A stretch of 64,000 nt of DNA from PALSA-600 sp037142875 (lineage in GTDB: Bacteria; Actinomycetota; Thermoleophilia; Gaiellales; Gaiellaceae). The notes beneath the pieces are model-generated. The model was given only the letters and a program-made list of their open reading frames with translations. It was not told the origin of the DNA and did no database searches. The position numbers and the translations under genes were made by a program. How positions within the stretch are numbered: position 1 is the first letter of the stretch; the number at the start of each line of letters is the position of its first letter. Location of the stretch: NCBI GenBank assembly GCA_037142875.1, contig JBAWZV010000006.1, positions 1 to 64,000 of the forward strand, read 5' to 3'. Shown here piece after piece: positions 16,689-24,905 of the stretch.

Positions 16689-18082
16689 TGGGCAAGACCC
16701 TCTTCGAGCGGATCTGGGAGTTGCACATCGTCGAGGAGCGCGCGGGTGAGCCGACGCTGCTCTGGATCGACCTCCACCTCGTCCACGAGGTGACCTCGCC
16801 GCAGGCGTTCGAGTCACTTCGCCTCGCCGGCCGCCAGGTGCGCCGCCCCGACCTCGCGATCGCGACGATGGATCACAACGTTCCGACCGAGCCAGGCCCG
16901 ATCCGCGACCTGATTGCGAAGGCGCAGCTCGACGCGCTGCAGGAAAACTGCGCAGCCTTCGGCGTGCCGCTGAACCCGACCGGGAGCGGGCGCGAGGGGA
17001 TCGTGCACGTGATGGGCCCCGAGCTCGGCCTGACCCAGCCGGGGATGACGATCGTCTGCGGCGACTCGCACACCTCGACCCACGGCGCGTTCGGCGCGCT
17101 CGCGTTCGGGATCGGCACCTCCGAGGTCGAGCACGTCCTTGCGACCCAGACGCTGCCGCAGAGCCGACCCAAGACGATGCTGATTCGCTTTGAGGGCGAG
17201 CTGCCGTTCGGCGTGACCGCGAAGGACATGGTGCTCGGCGCGATCGGCCGCATCGGCGTCTCCGGTGGCCAGGGCTACGCGATCGAGTACGCCGGCCCGG
17301 CGATCGAGGCGCTCTCGATGGAGGGCCGCATGACGATCTGCAACATGTCGATCGAGGCCGGGGCGCGCGCGGGGATGATCGCGCCCGACGAGACGACCTT
17401 CTCCTATCTGGCCGGCCGCCCCGGCGTGCCGAGCGGGGCCGATTGGGACGCCGCGGTCGCGCGCTGGCGCGAGCTGCGAAGCGACCCGGATGTCATCTTC
17501 GACCGCGTCGTCGAGATCGACGTGGCCGCACTCACCCCGCAGGTGACGTGGGGGACGAACCCGGGGATGGTCGCGCCGATCGACGGCGTGGTGCCCGACC
17601 CGGCCGACTTCGCCGATCCGGCCGACCGCGAGGCCGCCGAGCGGGCGCTCCACTACATGGATCTCGTCCCCGGCACGCCGATCGAGGAGATCACGATCGA
17701 CCGCGTCTTCATCGGCTCCTGTACGAACGCCCGGATCGAGGATCTGCGCGCCGCAGCCGCCGTCGTCGACGGGCACCAGGTCGCCGCAACCGTGCGTGCG
17801 ATGGTTGTTCCCGGCTCGGCGAAGGTGAAGCGCCAGGCCGAGGCCGAGGGGCTCGACCGCGTGTTTGCCGACGCGGGCTTCGAGTGGCGTGAGGCGGGCT
17901 GCTCGATGTGTCTCGGCATGAACCCCGACACGCTCTCACCAGGCGAGCGCTGCGCCTCGACCTCGAATCGCAACTTCGAAGGCAGGCAGGGCGCCGGTGG
18001 CCGCACACATCTCGTCTCACCGGCGATGGCCGCAGCCGCTGCGATCCGCGGCAGGTTCACTGACGTGAGGGAGCTCGGATGA
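16688..18082 (+). CDS. leuC: 3-isopropylmalate dehydratase large subunit
   Basis: 464 residues. Aconitase-family isomerase of 2- and 3-isopropylmalate, with a [4Fe-4S] cluster. Cluster ligands lie in GSCTNARIEDL and CSMCLGMN; DHNVPTEP and CGDSHTSTHGAFG are further family motifs. The ATG overlaps the last base of the pheA stop. It is followed by leuD with a 4-nt overlap, as usual for the two subunits. Confidence 0.96.
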   Translation: MGKTLFERIWELHIVEERAGEPTLLWIDLHLVHEVTSPQAFESLRLAGRQVRRPDLAIATMDHNVPTEPGPIRDLIAKAQLDALQENCAAFGVPLNPTGSGREGIVHVMGPELGLTQPGMTIVCGDSHTSTHGAFGALAFGIGTSEVEHVLATQTLPQSRPKTMLIRFEGELPFGVTAKDMVLGAIGRIGVSGGQGYAIEYAGPAIEALSMEGRMTICNMSIEAGARAGMIAPDETTFSYLAGRPGVPSGADWDAAVARWRELRSDPDVIFDRVVEIDVAALTPQVTWGTNPGMVAPIDGVVPDPADFADPADREAAERALHYMDLVPGTPIEEITIDRVFIGSCTNARIEDLRAAAAVVDGHQVAATVRAMVVPGSAKVKRQAEAEGLDRVFADAGFEWREAGCSMCLGMNPDTLSPGERCASTSNRNFEGRQGAGGRTHLVSPAMAAAAAIRGRFTDVRELG

Positions 18083-18669
18083 GGCCGCTGACCGTCGTCA
18101 CGAGCCGTGCTGCAGTCGTCGATCGCGCCGACATCGACACCGACCAGATCATCCCGAAGCAGTTCCTGAAGCGCATCGAGCGCTCCGGATACGGGGAGTT
18201 CCTGTTCTTCGACTGGATGAAGGATCCCGAGTTCGAGCTGCACCGCCCGGAGTACCAGGGCGCCGAGATCCTGATCGCCGGCCGCAACTTTGGCTGCGGC
18301 TCGTCGCGCGAGCATGCCGCCTGGGCCCTCGAGGACTACGGCTTCCGCGTCGTCCTCGCGCCCGGGTTCAGCGACATCTTCCACACGAACGCGATCAAGA
18401 CCGGGATCGCCCCGATCGAACTGCCCGAGGCGTCGCTCGCCGCGCTCAAGGCCGCGGTCGCCGGACGCAACGAGCTGACCGTCGACCTGGAGTCGCTCGC
18501 GATCACCCATCTGGACGGCCTGCGCGTCGAGATCACGTTTGATCCGTATGCCCGCGACACGCTCCTGCGCGGCCTCGACGACATCGCACGCACGCTCAAG
18601 CGTGAGGACGCGATCGCTGCCTTCGAAGCGGGCTACGCGCCCCGGTTCGACACGCGCACGCTTGGATAG
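18079..18669 (+). CDS. leuD: 3-isopropylmalate dehydratase small subunit
   Basis: 196 residues, the swivel domain partner of LeuC. Substrate-binding motifs are DTDQIIPKQFLK and GRNFGCGSSREHAAWAL. It is the last gene of the leu/phe run. Beyond its stop the sequence quality changes to remnants and short frames (18.7-19.2 kb). Confidence 0.96.
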   Translation: MRPLTVVTSRAAVVDRADIDTDQIIPKQFLKRIERSGYGEFLFFDWMKDPEFELHRPEYQGAEILIAGRNFGCGSSREHAAWALEDYGFRVVLAPGFSDIFHTNAIKTGIAPIELPEASLAALKAAVAGRNELTVDLESLAITHLDGLRVEITFDPYARDTLLRGLDDIARTLKREDAIAAFEAGYAPRFDTRTLG

Positions 18670-18717
18670 CACGGCCCAGGCGAGAGTCGGCCGGCATCAC
18701 GATGCTGAGATGCGTTG

Positions 18718-18963
18718 ATGCCGAAGGCGCGAACGACCCTCACGATCGATGAATCTGTCCTGCGTGCAGTGAAGGTTCGGGGCGTGCGCTGTTCTCGACC
18801 CAAACGTCCTGATCGCCGCGGTCATCTCGCGCAGCTCATCGAACGGTGGGTTCACGGGGGATTTCGAGTCTGTGGTCTCGCCTCTCCTGCTCGCGGAGCT
18901 TGGACGGGCTCCTGCCTTTCCGAAGCTCCGGGCTCACGTCTCGGCGCGTGACGACGCGGCGCG
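18718..18963 (+). pseudogene. VapBC-type toxin-antitoxin remnant (RHH antitoxin start fused to a PIN fragment)
   Basis: From the ATG at 18718 the frame gives MPKARTTLTIDESVLRAVKVRG, a typical start of a ribbon-helix-helix antitoxin. At about 18785 the coding signal moves to the next frame, giving AVLDPNVLIAAVISR and SPLLLAELGRA-FPKLR, which is the N-terminal half of a PIN-domain ribonuclease. The PIN frame has no start codon of its own and loses similarity after about 18960. The antitoxin C-terminus and the toxin start appear deleted together, leaving a dead module. Confidence 0.6.
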
Positions 18964-19110
18964 CGGCGGGTCGGGATCCGACGCGTCGCGGTTGCCGTCC
19001 TCGACCGAGCGCAGGTTCGCGTACTCGACCGACTCCTCGTGCTGGTACCCGAGAACTTCTTGCGCAAGCCGGTACCACGCCTTCCAGCTTCTGAGCTTCA
19101 CAGCGGGCAT
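18934..19110 (-). CDS. Small hypothetical protein or gene fragment
   Basis: A 58-residue frame from the ATG at 19110, with WKAWYRLAQEVLGYQHEESVEYANLRSVEDGNRDA and strong G/C bias at third positions. It looks like real coding sequence but matches no family I know. It overlaps the end of the toxin remnant on the other strand. An upstream in-frame ATG at 19197 gives a less convincing N-terminus. It may be the surviving end of a larger gene. The 19111-19227 stretch holds nothing recognisable. Confidence 0.3.
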   Translation of the reverse strand: MPAVKLRSWKAWYRLAQEVLGYQHEESVEYANLRSVEDGNRDASDPDPPRAASSRAET

Positions 19111-19227
19111 CTGCAGACGTTGTAGCCCACCGGATGGTTGCGAGGGTGTGGCGTTCTTGGAACAGGCTGTCGGGCGCCTTCCCGTTGAAGTGAGCACGAG
19201 GGGGAAGACGCCTACAGCCGTAGGGGG

Positions 19228-20052
19228 CTACATCAGAAGCGCGCCGCCGTCGACGACGATCTGGCTGCCGGTCATGTAGCTCGCCATGTTGGAGGCGAGG
19301 AACAGCGCGACCTTGCCGATGTCGTCGGGCTCGCCCATGCGGCGCATCGGGATGCGCTGCATGAACGCCTCGACCGCTGCTGCGGCGTCGGCTCCCTGCG
19401 GGCCGCCTTCGTTCATAGCAGCGACTCCCGGCGTTGCGACGCCACCGGGGGCAATCGCGTTGATCGCGATGCCGTAGGGCGCGTACTCGAGCGCGGCGTT
19501 CTTGGTGAAGCCCCAGGCGCCGTGCTTGGAGGCGTCGTAGTGCGCGAGGCCGACCATCGACGGATGGAGCGCGTCGATCGACGTGATGTTGATGATCTTG
19601 CCGCCCAGCCCCTGCTCGACCATCGCCTCCGCGGCGTACTTCGTGCAGAGGAAGAGCCCGCGCAGGTTGACGCCGATCACGCGGTCAAACAGCTCGGCGG
19701 TCATCTTCCGGATCGGCATCGAAGGGAAGATGCCGGCGTCGTTGACGACGATGTCGAGCCCGCCGAGCTCGCTCCGAGCGAAGGCGAAGAGCGCCTTGAC
19801 CTGGCTCTCGTCGGCGACGTCGACCTTGAAGTGCCGCGCAGTGAAGCTATCGACCTCGAGCGCCTTGCACGCGAGGACGCCGGTCTCATCGTCCATGTCA
19901 GCGACGAGAACGGAGGCTCCCGCCTGTGCCAGCCGTTCGGTGATTCCCCAGCCGATCCCCTTCGCGCCGCCCGTGACCACGGCAACCTTGTCCGTCAGGT
20001 CAAGCAGCTCCGCGAACGGAGTCAGAGTCGGGGACGTGGTCATCGTGCTCAT
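19228..20052 (-). CDS. Short-chain dehydrogenase/reductase (SDR)
   Basis: 274 residues, classical SDR. The cofactor motif is TGGAKGIG (residues 28-35). Asp51-Met-Asp after the second strand suggests NAD preference. NDAG replaces NNAG, and the catalytic Ser158, Tyr172 and Lys176 (YDASK) are all present. The C-terminal motif is SYMTGSQIVVDGG. GAGGAGG lies 6 nt before the ATG at 20052. It lies 102 nt downstream of the sulfur operon on the same strand. The substrate is unknown. Confidence 0.88.
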   Translation of the reverse strand: MSTMTTSPTLTPFAELLDLTDKVAVVTGGAKGIGWGITERLAQAGASVLVADMDDETGVLACKALEVDSFTARHFKVDVADESQVKALFAFARSELGGLDIVVNDAGIFPSMPIRKMTAELFDRVIGVNLRGLFLCTKYAAEAMVEQGLGGKIINITSIDALHPSMVGLAHYDASKHGAWGFTKNAALEYAPYGIAINAIAPGGVATPGVAAMNEGGPQGADAAAAVEAFMQRIPMRRMGEPDDIGKVALFLASNMASYMTGSQIVVDGGALLM

Positions 20053-20154
20053 CACGACCTCCTCAGCTAGTTCTGCCTCGATCGTGACGGCAGGCGAGGC
20101 CGCGCGACTCCGGGGGCCCACTGAATCCGGGGGTGGGAGACTACGGAGGAGTCG

Positions 20155-20883
20155 TCAGCGGGGCGTCGTGCGCGCGAGCGCGACGATCGAGCGGAGCGAC
20201 TCTCCGACCGCCACGACCTCACCGACGACCAGGAGCGCGGGGGATTCAAGCTCGGCGGCGACGACCGCAATGTCGGCGAGCGTTCCGGTGGCCGTCTCGC
20301 TGTCTGCCTGCGTCCCACGTGCGATGACAGCGGCAGGCGTCGTGGCCGGCTTGCCTGCCGCGACGAGGGCCGACGCGATGCGCTCCAGGTGCGTGACGCC
20401 CATGAACACGACGAGCGTGCCCGGTGTCTTAGCGAGGTGGGTGTAGTCGAGCTGCTCACCCTTTGCCGAGTGGCCGCTGACGAGGGTCACCTGCGCGGAG
20501 ACGCCGCGGTGGGTAATCGGGATGCCTGACGATCCCGGGACGGCGCTCAGGGCGGACACACCTGGGACGACCTCGAACGGGACATCTGCCTCGGCCAGCG
20601 CGAGTGCCTCCTCGCCGCCACGGCCGAAGACGAACGGGTCGCCGCCCTTCAGGCGAACAACCTCGAGGCCCTGGCGGCCGAGATCGACGAGCAGCTCGTT
20701 GAGCTCCGCCTGGCGGACGTCCTCGCGCGAGATCAGCACGGCGTCGTCGGGAGCCTCGTCGACCAGCTCCGGGGCGACGAGGACGTCGTAGACGAGCGCC
20801 TCGCACGACCTGATCAGGTCGAGGCCCTTCGCGGTGATGAGCCCCGGATCGCCCGGGCCGGCGCCGACGAGGTAGACGGTCAT
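20155..20883 (-). CDS. cobA: Uroporphyrinogen-III C-methyltransferase
   Basis: 242 residues. It methylates uroporphyrinogen III twice with SAM to give precorrin-2. Motifs are VGAGPGDPGLIT at the N-terminus, VRLKGGDPFVFGRGGEEA and VPGVSALSAVPGSSGIPITHRG. The ATG overlaps the stop of the upstream met8-like gene. Together they make siroheme for the sulfite reductase encoded at the head of the same operon. Confidence 0.95.
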   Translation of the reverse strand: MTVYLVGAGPGDPGLITAKGLDLIRSCEALVYDVLVAPELVDEAPDDAVLISREDVRQAELNELLVDLGRQGLEVVRLKGGDPFVFGRGGEEALALAEADVPFEVVPGVSALSAVPGSSGIPITHRGVSAQVTLVSGHSAKGEQLDYTHLAKTPGTLVVFMGVTHLERIASALVAAGKPATTPAAVIARGTQADSETATGTLADIAVVAAELESPALLVVGEVVAVGESLRSIVALARTTPR

Positions 20884-21443
20884 GCGAGCCGCTCCGTGAC
20901 GACGTCCTCGAAGTAGTCGCGCCGCTCCTCGTACGTGGCGAAGCGCTCCTTCACCGCAGGCCGCATAGCGCGCAGCTCCTCGGCGAGCGTGGCGTGTTCG
21001 GGGCGGATCATCGCGGCGAACTGGCTGCGCAGCCGCTTGGCGAGCGCCGGCGAGGCGCCGCCGGTCGAGACGGCGACCGCGATCGGCCCCTCGCGATGGA
21101 CAGCGGGGAGGATGAAGTTGCAGAGATCGGGTACGTCGGCCACGTTGCAGAGCATCGCGCGCCGCTCCGCATGGGCGTGGACGCGCTCGTTGACTGTGCG
21201 ATCCGACGTCGCGGCGATCACGAGGAACGCCCCGCGGAGGTCGCGCGAGCGGTAGCGGCGACGCCGCCAGGTCACGTCGAGCTCCGCAAACCCCGGGTGG
21301 AGATCGGGAGAGATGACCGTCACGCTTGCACCGCACACCGCCAGCCCGCTCGCCTTCTCGAGCCCGACCGCACCGCCGCCGATCACGACGCACTGCTTCC
21401 CCGCCAGGTCGAGGCAGGCGATGTAGTGCTGCGCTGCGCTCAT
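20880..21443 (-). CDS. Siroheme synthase component: precorrin-2 dehydrogenase/ferrochelatase (Met8/CysG-B-like)
   Basis: 187 residues. It oxidises precorrin-2 to sirohydrochlorin and may insert iron. The N-terminal NAD-binding motif is VVIGGGAVGLEKASGL, followed by VIAATSDRTVNERV and CNVADVPDLCNFILPA, the usual Met8/CysG-B blocks. A short C-terminal helical part is retained. The function is split from the methyltransferase, whereas enterobacteria fuse them as CysG. Confidence 0.92.
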   Translation of the reverse strand: MSAAQHYIACLDLAGKQCVVIGGGAVGLEKASGLAVCGASVTVISPDLHPGFAELDVTWRRRRYRSRDLRGAFLVIAATSDRTVNERVHAHAERRAMLCNVADVPDLCNFILPAVHREGPIAVAVSTGGASPALAKRLRSQFAAMIRPEHATLAEELRAMRPAVKERFATYEERRDYFEDVVTERLA

Positions 21444-21461
21444 GGCGGGGAGGCCGTCATC

Positions 21462-21770
21462 TCAGTCGATCGTGCGGTCCGGGGTGATGCCGTGCTCCTC
21501 GGCGTACGCGTTGACGAGCGTCTCGACGGCGGGGATACCTTCCTTGAAGGCGTAGTTGATCGTCACGAACGGCTGCCACTCGTCGGTGATCGCATCCTCG
21601 GGGAGGATCGCGTCGACGGGGCACTCCGGTTCACAGGCGCCGCAGTCGATGCACTCCTCGGGATCGATGACGAGCATGCGGCCGGTCTCATGGATGCAGT
21701 CGACCGGGCAGACGCTCTGGCATGAGATGTCCTTGATGTCGATGCAGGCTTCGCCGATGATGTACGTCAC
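21462..21770 (-). CDS. fdxA: 7Fe ferredoxin
   Basis: 102 residues. Two clusters are indicated: Cys9, Cys17, Cys21 with CPVDC (3Fe-4S side) and Cys40, Cys43, Cys46, Cys50 followed by Pro (4Fe-4S side). The acidic C-terminal extension is typical of actinobacterial FdxA. It lies between cysH and the siroheme genes, so it is probably the electron donor for the ferredoxin-dependent sulfite reductase in this operon. Confidence 0.92.
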   Translation of the reverse strand: MTYIIGEACIDIKDISCQSVCPVDCIHETGRMLVIDPEECIDCGACEPECPVDAILPEDAITDEWQPFVTINYAFKEGIPAVETLVNAYAEEHGITPDRTID

Positions 21771-21775
21771 GGTTC

Positions 21776-22237
21776 CTAGGCTCCTATCGTTGCTAGTCGG
21801 GCTCCGGCTCGACCGAGCCGCAACACGATCTCGTAGTCCTCGGTCGAGATCGTCACTCCATATTCTCCAGGTCCGACGACATTGACCGACACCTTCTCGA
21901 TCGTGCGCCCTTCGAGAGCCGTCAGAGCCTCGGTCAGATCGCGTGTCGACTGGGTCAGCTCGCGCCCGAGCGGCAGGCGCCGGTAGAGCGCGAGAGCCGC
22001 CTGCTCGCCTTCCGGGCCGTAGACGGAGCGGACTCTGCCGGTCTGCAGGCCGAGCTCGAGAAGCTCGGCCAGGCCGTCCGCATCGGCGCCTCCGATCTCG
22101 CCCTCGTCGACCGCTGCGACGATGTCGGCGAGCCGCAGACGGCGTGTCTCGTCCTGGACCATCGCGAGGACGGCCTGCGCCTCGGCGCGGGCGACCTCGG
22201 CCGCCTCGCCGCTCACGCGGACAGTTGACTCAGACAT
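21776..22237 (-). CDS. Unknown protein of the sulfur assimilation operon
   Basis: 153 residues, unrecognised. The N-terminal half (residues 10-70) is helical and charged (VARAEAQAVLAMVQDETRRL, ADGLAELLELGLQTGRVR). The C-terminal half is more strand-like and ends VSVNVVGPGEYGVTISTEDYEIVLRL. There are no cysteines, membrane segments or signal peptide. The start overlaps the end of cysH by 8 nt and the ferredoxin follows 5 nt later, so it is translated with the pathway enzymes. It could be an assembly or regulatory partner of the reductases. Confidence 0.75.
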   Translation of the reverse strand: MSESTVRVSGEAAEVARAEAQAVLAMVQDETRRLRLADIVAAVDEGEIGGADADGLAELLELGLQTGRVRSVYGPEGEQAALALYRRLPLGRELTQSTRDLTEALTALEGRTIEKVSVNVVGPGEYGVTISTEDYEIVLRLGRAGARLATIGA

Positions 22238-23024
22238 GCGCCTCGGCGGCGTCGCCGAGCAAGGCGTGGAGCTCGTGCTCCAGGCCGCCGCTCTCGATCG
22301 AGCAGTGAATGCCGCACTCCTTCGGAGCGTTCGACTCCCACCACCAGCGCCCGTTTCGCGACGGCTCGTCCGGGGCGGTTGCCCGCGTGCACGGCGCGCA
22401 GCCGATCGACTTGTAGCCCTTGTCGTAGAGCGAGTGATACGGCACCTCGCGCTCGCGGATGTACTCCCAGACCTCATCCTCTGTCCACTCGGCGAGCGGG
22501 TTGAGCTTGATCACCGCGCCGTGGTCGTGGTCGATCTCGACCTTGCGGATGTTCGTGCGGCTCGCCCACTGGTCCCGACGCAGGCCGGTCACCCAGGCGT
22601 CGAGGGAGTGGAGATGCTTTGTGAGCGGGCGAACCTTGCGCACGTTGCAGCACAGGAGGCGCAGGTCGACCGATGTCGAGAAGAGGTCGACGCCATGCTT
22701 GCCCGTCATGCCCGAAACCTCGTGCGCCTCGGGCTGCACCAGGGTGAGCTGGAGGCCCGGGTAGCGGGTGCGGAGGCGGTCGGCGAGCTCGAGCGTCTCG
22801 TCCGGCAGGCGGCCCGTGTCGACGCTGAAGACGTTGATCAGCGGGTCGATCTCGTAGGCCATGTCGATGAGCGCCACGCTGTCGGCCTGGAACGACGTCG
22901 AGACGGCGATCCGGGAGCCGAACTCCTTGATACCCCACTCGATCAGCGCCTGAGGCTCTTCGCCCTCGAACTGGATCGAGAGCTCGCCGGCCTCCAGTTC
23001 GTCGATCAGTTCGTACGTGCTCAT
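22230..23024 (-). CDS. cysH: Adenylyl-sulfate reductase (4Fe-4S CysH)
   Basis: 264 residues. It reduces APS to sulfite with thioredoxin. The cluster motif has paired cysteines Cys125-Cys126 (LLCCNVRKV) and Cys209-Cys212 (IGCAPCT), which marks the iron-sulfur APS reductases rather than the PAPS-specific enterobacterial form. The catalytic cysteine is in KECGIHC near the C-terminus. The PP-loop region is SFQADSVALIDM. The ATG overlaps the sulfite reductase stop. Confidence 0.95.
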   Translation of the reverse strand: MSTYELIDELEAGELSIQFEGEEPQALIEWGIKEFGSRIAVSTSFQADSVALIDMAYEIDPLINVFSVDTGRLPDETLELADRLRTRYPGLQLTLVQPEAHEVSGMTGKHGVDLFSTSVDLRLLCCNVRKVRPLTKHLHSLDAWVTGLRRDQWASRTNIRKVEIDHDHGAVIKLNPLAEWTEDEVWEYIREREVPYHSLYDKGYKSIGCAPCTRATAPDEPSRNGRWWWESNAPKECGIHCSIESGGLEHELHALLGDAAEAHV

Positions 23025-24661
23025 TCCTCGGCCTCCTCGCGTTGGCGTACCTTCGCCGGCTCGAGTCCAGCCAGCGCGCCCATCTCCTCGTCGCTTGAGC
23101 GGCGAGCAAACGACACAAAGCTCTCGGCCGGCTCACGGTGCGCGAGCCACCCGGCGATCAGTCCTTCGACAGCTGCCTCGAGGCCTTCGGTCGGGACGCG
23201 GCGGAACATCGCGCGGCCGATCTGCGGCTCGGGGCCGAGGCTGCCGCGGACGAAGATGTCGTAGGCCTGGCGCCGCACCCCGCCCTCATCGCGGGACGTC
23301 GTGCCCTGGAAGCCGAGGTCGCCGACCCAGTGCTGCGCGCAGGCGTGCGGGCAGCCGTCGAGGTGTAGCCGCAGCTCCGCGATGTCGTTACCGAAGCGCT
23401 CCTCGAGATGGTCGATCAGGCGGTCGAGCCGTGTCTTCGTCTCGGCGACCGCGAAGTTGCAGTGCGGCTCGCCGGTGCACGCGATCGAGTTGCCGCGCAC
23501 CGGGTTGACGTCGATCGGGAAGCCGATCGCGCCCACGGCGGCGATCACCTCGTCGACCTGGTCGTTCGGGACGCCCGTGACGATGAAGTTCTGCTGCCGG
23601 GTCAGGCGGATGTCACCGCCGAAGCCTTCGACGAGGTTCGCGATCGCGATCATCTGGTCGCCGGAGATCAGGCCGAGGTGAACCGGGAAGCCGATGTAGG
23701 AGAGGCCGGCGTGGCGCTGGGCATGCACGCCGAGGTGGTGCGAGGGCTCGACGTCGATCTTCGGGAGCGCGTAGTCCTCGAGTTTGCGGCCGAGGCGGGC
23801 CTCGACGCGCTCGCGCATGCCATCGGCGCCGATGTCGTCGATCATGAACTTGAGCCGGGACTTGACGCGCGAGACGCGGTACTTGAGATCCTCCGACCAC
23901 GCCGAGGTGATCGCGCCGAGAATCTCGTTTGCCTGCTCCCTGGGGATGAAGACGTTCATGTCTTTCGCGATCCGGGGGACGGAGGAGAGCCCGCCGCCGA
24001 CGTGCACCGCGAAGCCCTCACGGCCGTCGCTGGTGACCGTGCCGATCAGCGAGATGCAGTTGATCTCCGGGGCGTTGCAGCGGTCTGCGCAGGCCGAGAT
24101 CGAGTACTTGTGCTTCCGCGGCAGGTTGGCCCAGTCGGGGTTGCCGTAGAAGAGGTCGGCCGCCGCGGTGACGACCGGCGAGGCATCGAAGAGCTCGTCG
24201 GCCGCAAGCCCCTGCACGGGGCAGCCGGTGATGTTGCGGACGGTGTCGCCGCACCCGCCGGCCGTCGTGATGCCGGAGCGGTCGAGGTGCGCGAAGACGT
24301 TGGGAAGCTTCGCCAGCTCGAGGTAGTGGAGCTGGATGTTCTGGCGGGTCGAGAGCTCACCGACGCCGCGGCCGTAGAGGTTCGAGACCTCGCCGATCGT
24401 GCGGAGCTCGTGCGTCGACATCTGCCCCGACGGCACCTTCACGCGAAGCATGAACGTCCCGATCTTCGGCTTGTCGTGGTAGAGGCCCCACCACTGCAGG
24501 CGGACGATGTCCTCCTCGGCGACGCTCTCGTACCCCTGCGCAATCAGCGCGGGCAACTCCTCGCGGATGCCGAGCGGCGCCTTCTCACGCTTCAGCCGCT
24601 CGACGGGATTGCGCTTGAGGACGAGCTCCCAGTCGACAGGGGGCTTCTCGATCGCGCTCAT
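23021..24661 (-). CDS. Ferredoxin-dependent sulfite reductase
   Basis: 546 residues, SirA/NirA family. It reduces sulfite to sulfide with six electrons from ferredoxin at a siroheme-[4Fe-4S] centre. Cluster/siroheme ligands are ACTGEPHCN and LDGCPHACAQHW. The duplicated nitrite/sulfite reductase half-domains are visible (LSTRQNIQLHY and LTRQQNFIVTG). Nitrite reduction is the alternative, but the operon with cysH and siroheme genes argues for sulfite. It is the first gene of the operon; its promoter lies in the inverted-repeat region shared with serA. Confidence 0.93.
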   Translation of the reverse strand: MSAIEKPPVDWELVLKRNPVERLKREKAPLGIREELPALIAQGYESVAEEDIVRLQWWGLYHDKPKIGTFMLRVKVPSGQMSTHELRTIGEVSNLYGRGVGELSTRQNIQLHYLELAKLPNVFAHLDRSGITTAGGCGDTVRNITGCPVQGLAADELFDASPVVTAAADLFYGNPDWANLPRKHKYSISACADRCNAPEINCISLIGTVTSDGREGFAVHVGGGLSSVPRIAKDMNVFIPREQANEILGAITSAWSEDLKYRVSRVKSRLKFMIDDIGADGMRERVEARLGRKLEDYALPKIDVEPSHHLGVHAQRHAGLSYIGFPVHLGLISGDQMIAIANLVEGFGGDIRLTRQQNFIVTGVPNDQVDEVIAAVGAIGFPIDVNPVRGNSIACTGEPHCNFAVAETKTRLDRLIDHLEERFGNDIAELRLHLDGCPHACAQHWVGDLGFQGTTSRDEGGVRRQAYDIFVRGSLGPEPQIGRAMFRRVPTEGLEAAVEGLIAGWLAHREPAESFVSFARRSSDEEMGALAGLEPAKVRQREEAEE

Positions 24662-24712
24662 GCGCGACCGCCGACGGGCGAGCGAGGGCTGACGGAACGT
24701 GCCACGGCGGCC

Positions 24713-24799
24713 ACTCTAGCCAGCGCGGTACAAAAAGTAAAGTTTTGATACCTGATGCGGCCAAAGTCACTTTACTTTCTGCAGTAGTTCGGCTACCTT
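24713..24799. promoter_or_regulatory. Divergent sir/serA promoter region built on a perfect inverted repeat
   Basis: AAAGTAAAGT (24734-24743) and ACTTTACTTT (24769-24778) are a perfect 10-bp inverted repeat with a 25-nt spacer. Each arm contains a TTTACT that can act as a -35: leftward with -10 TAGAGT (24718-24713) and rightward with -10 TACCTT (24794-24799), both with 17-nt spacers. A dimeric regulator binding the arms would control sulfur assimilation and serine synthesis together. This AT-rich block stands out in the GC-rich window. Confidence 0.55.
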
Positions 24800-24831
24800 G
24801 GCGACGCGTCACCGCAGGTTCAAGGCGTGCA

Positions 24832-24884
24832 GCTCCGACGTGCCGACCGCCCCTCTCCCTCCTTGTCGGTCGGCACGTCGGAGC
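24832..24884 (+). terminator. Perfect 18-bp hairpin ahead of serA
   Basis: GCTCCGACGTGCCGACCG (24832-24849) is fully complementary to 24867-24884, with a 17-nt pyrimidine-rich loop. The tail ACTTTCTC is only weakly U-rich. It lies about 25 nt downstream of the predicted start of the rightward transcript and 21 nt before the serA GTG. It could be an attenuator or a terminator of a short RNA. A second -10 (TAGGGT, 24893-24898) after it could give a leaderless serA mRNA. Confidence 0.45.
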
Positions 24885-24905
24885 ACTTTCTCTAGGGTTT
24901 CGAGT

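Noticed and set aside
19121..19232. Inverted repeat TGTAGCCC/GGGCTACA flanking about 96 nt next to the toxin-antitoxin remnant.
   Set aside because: Only 8 bp, no target-site duplication and no transposase, so it cannot be called a mobile element.
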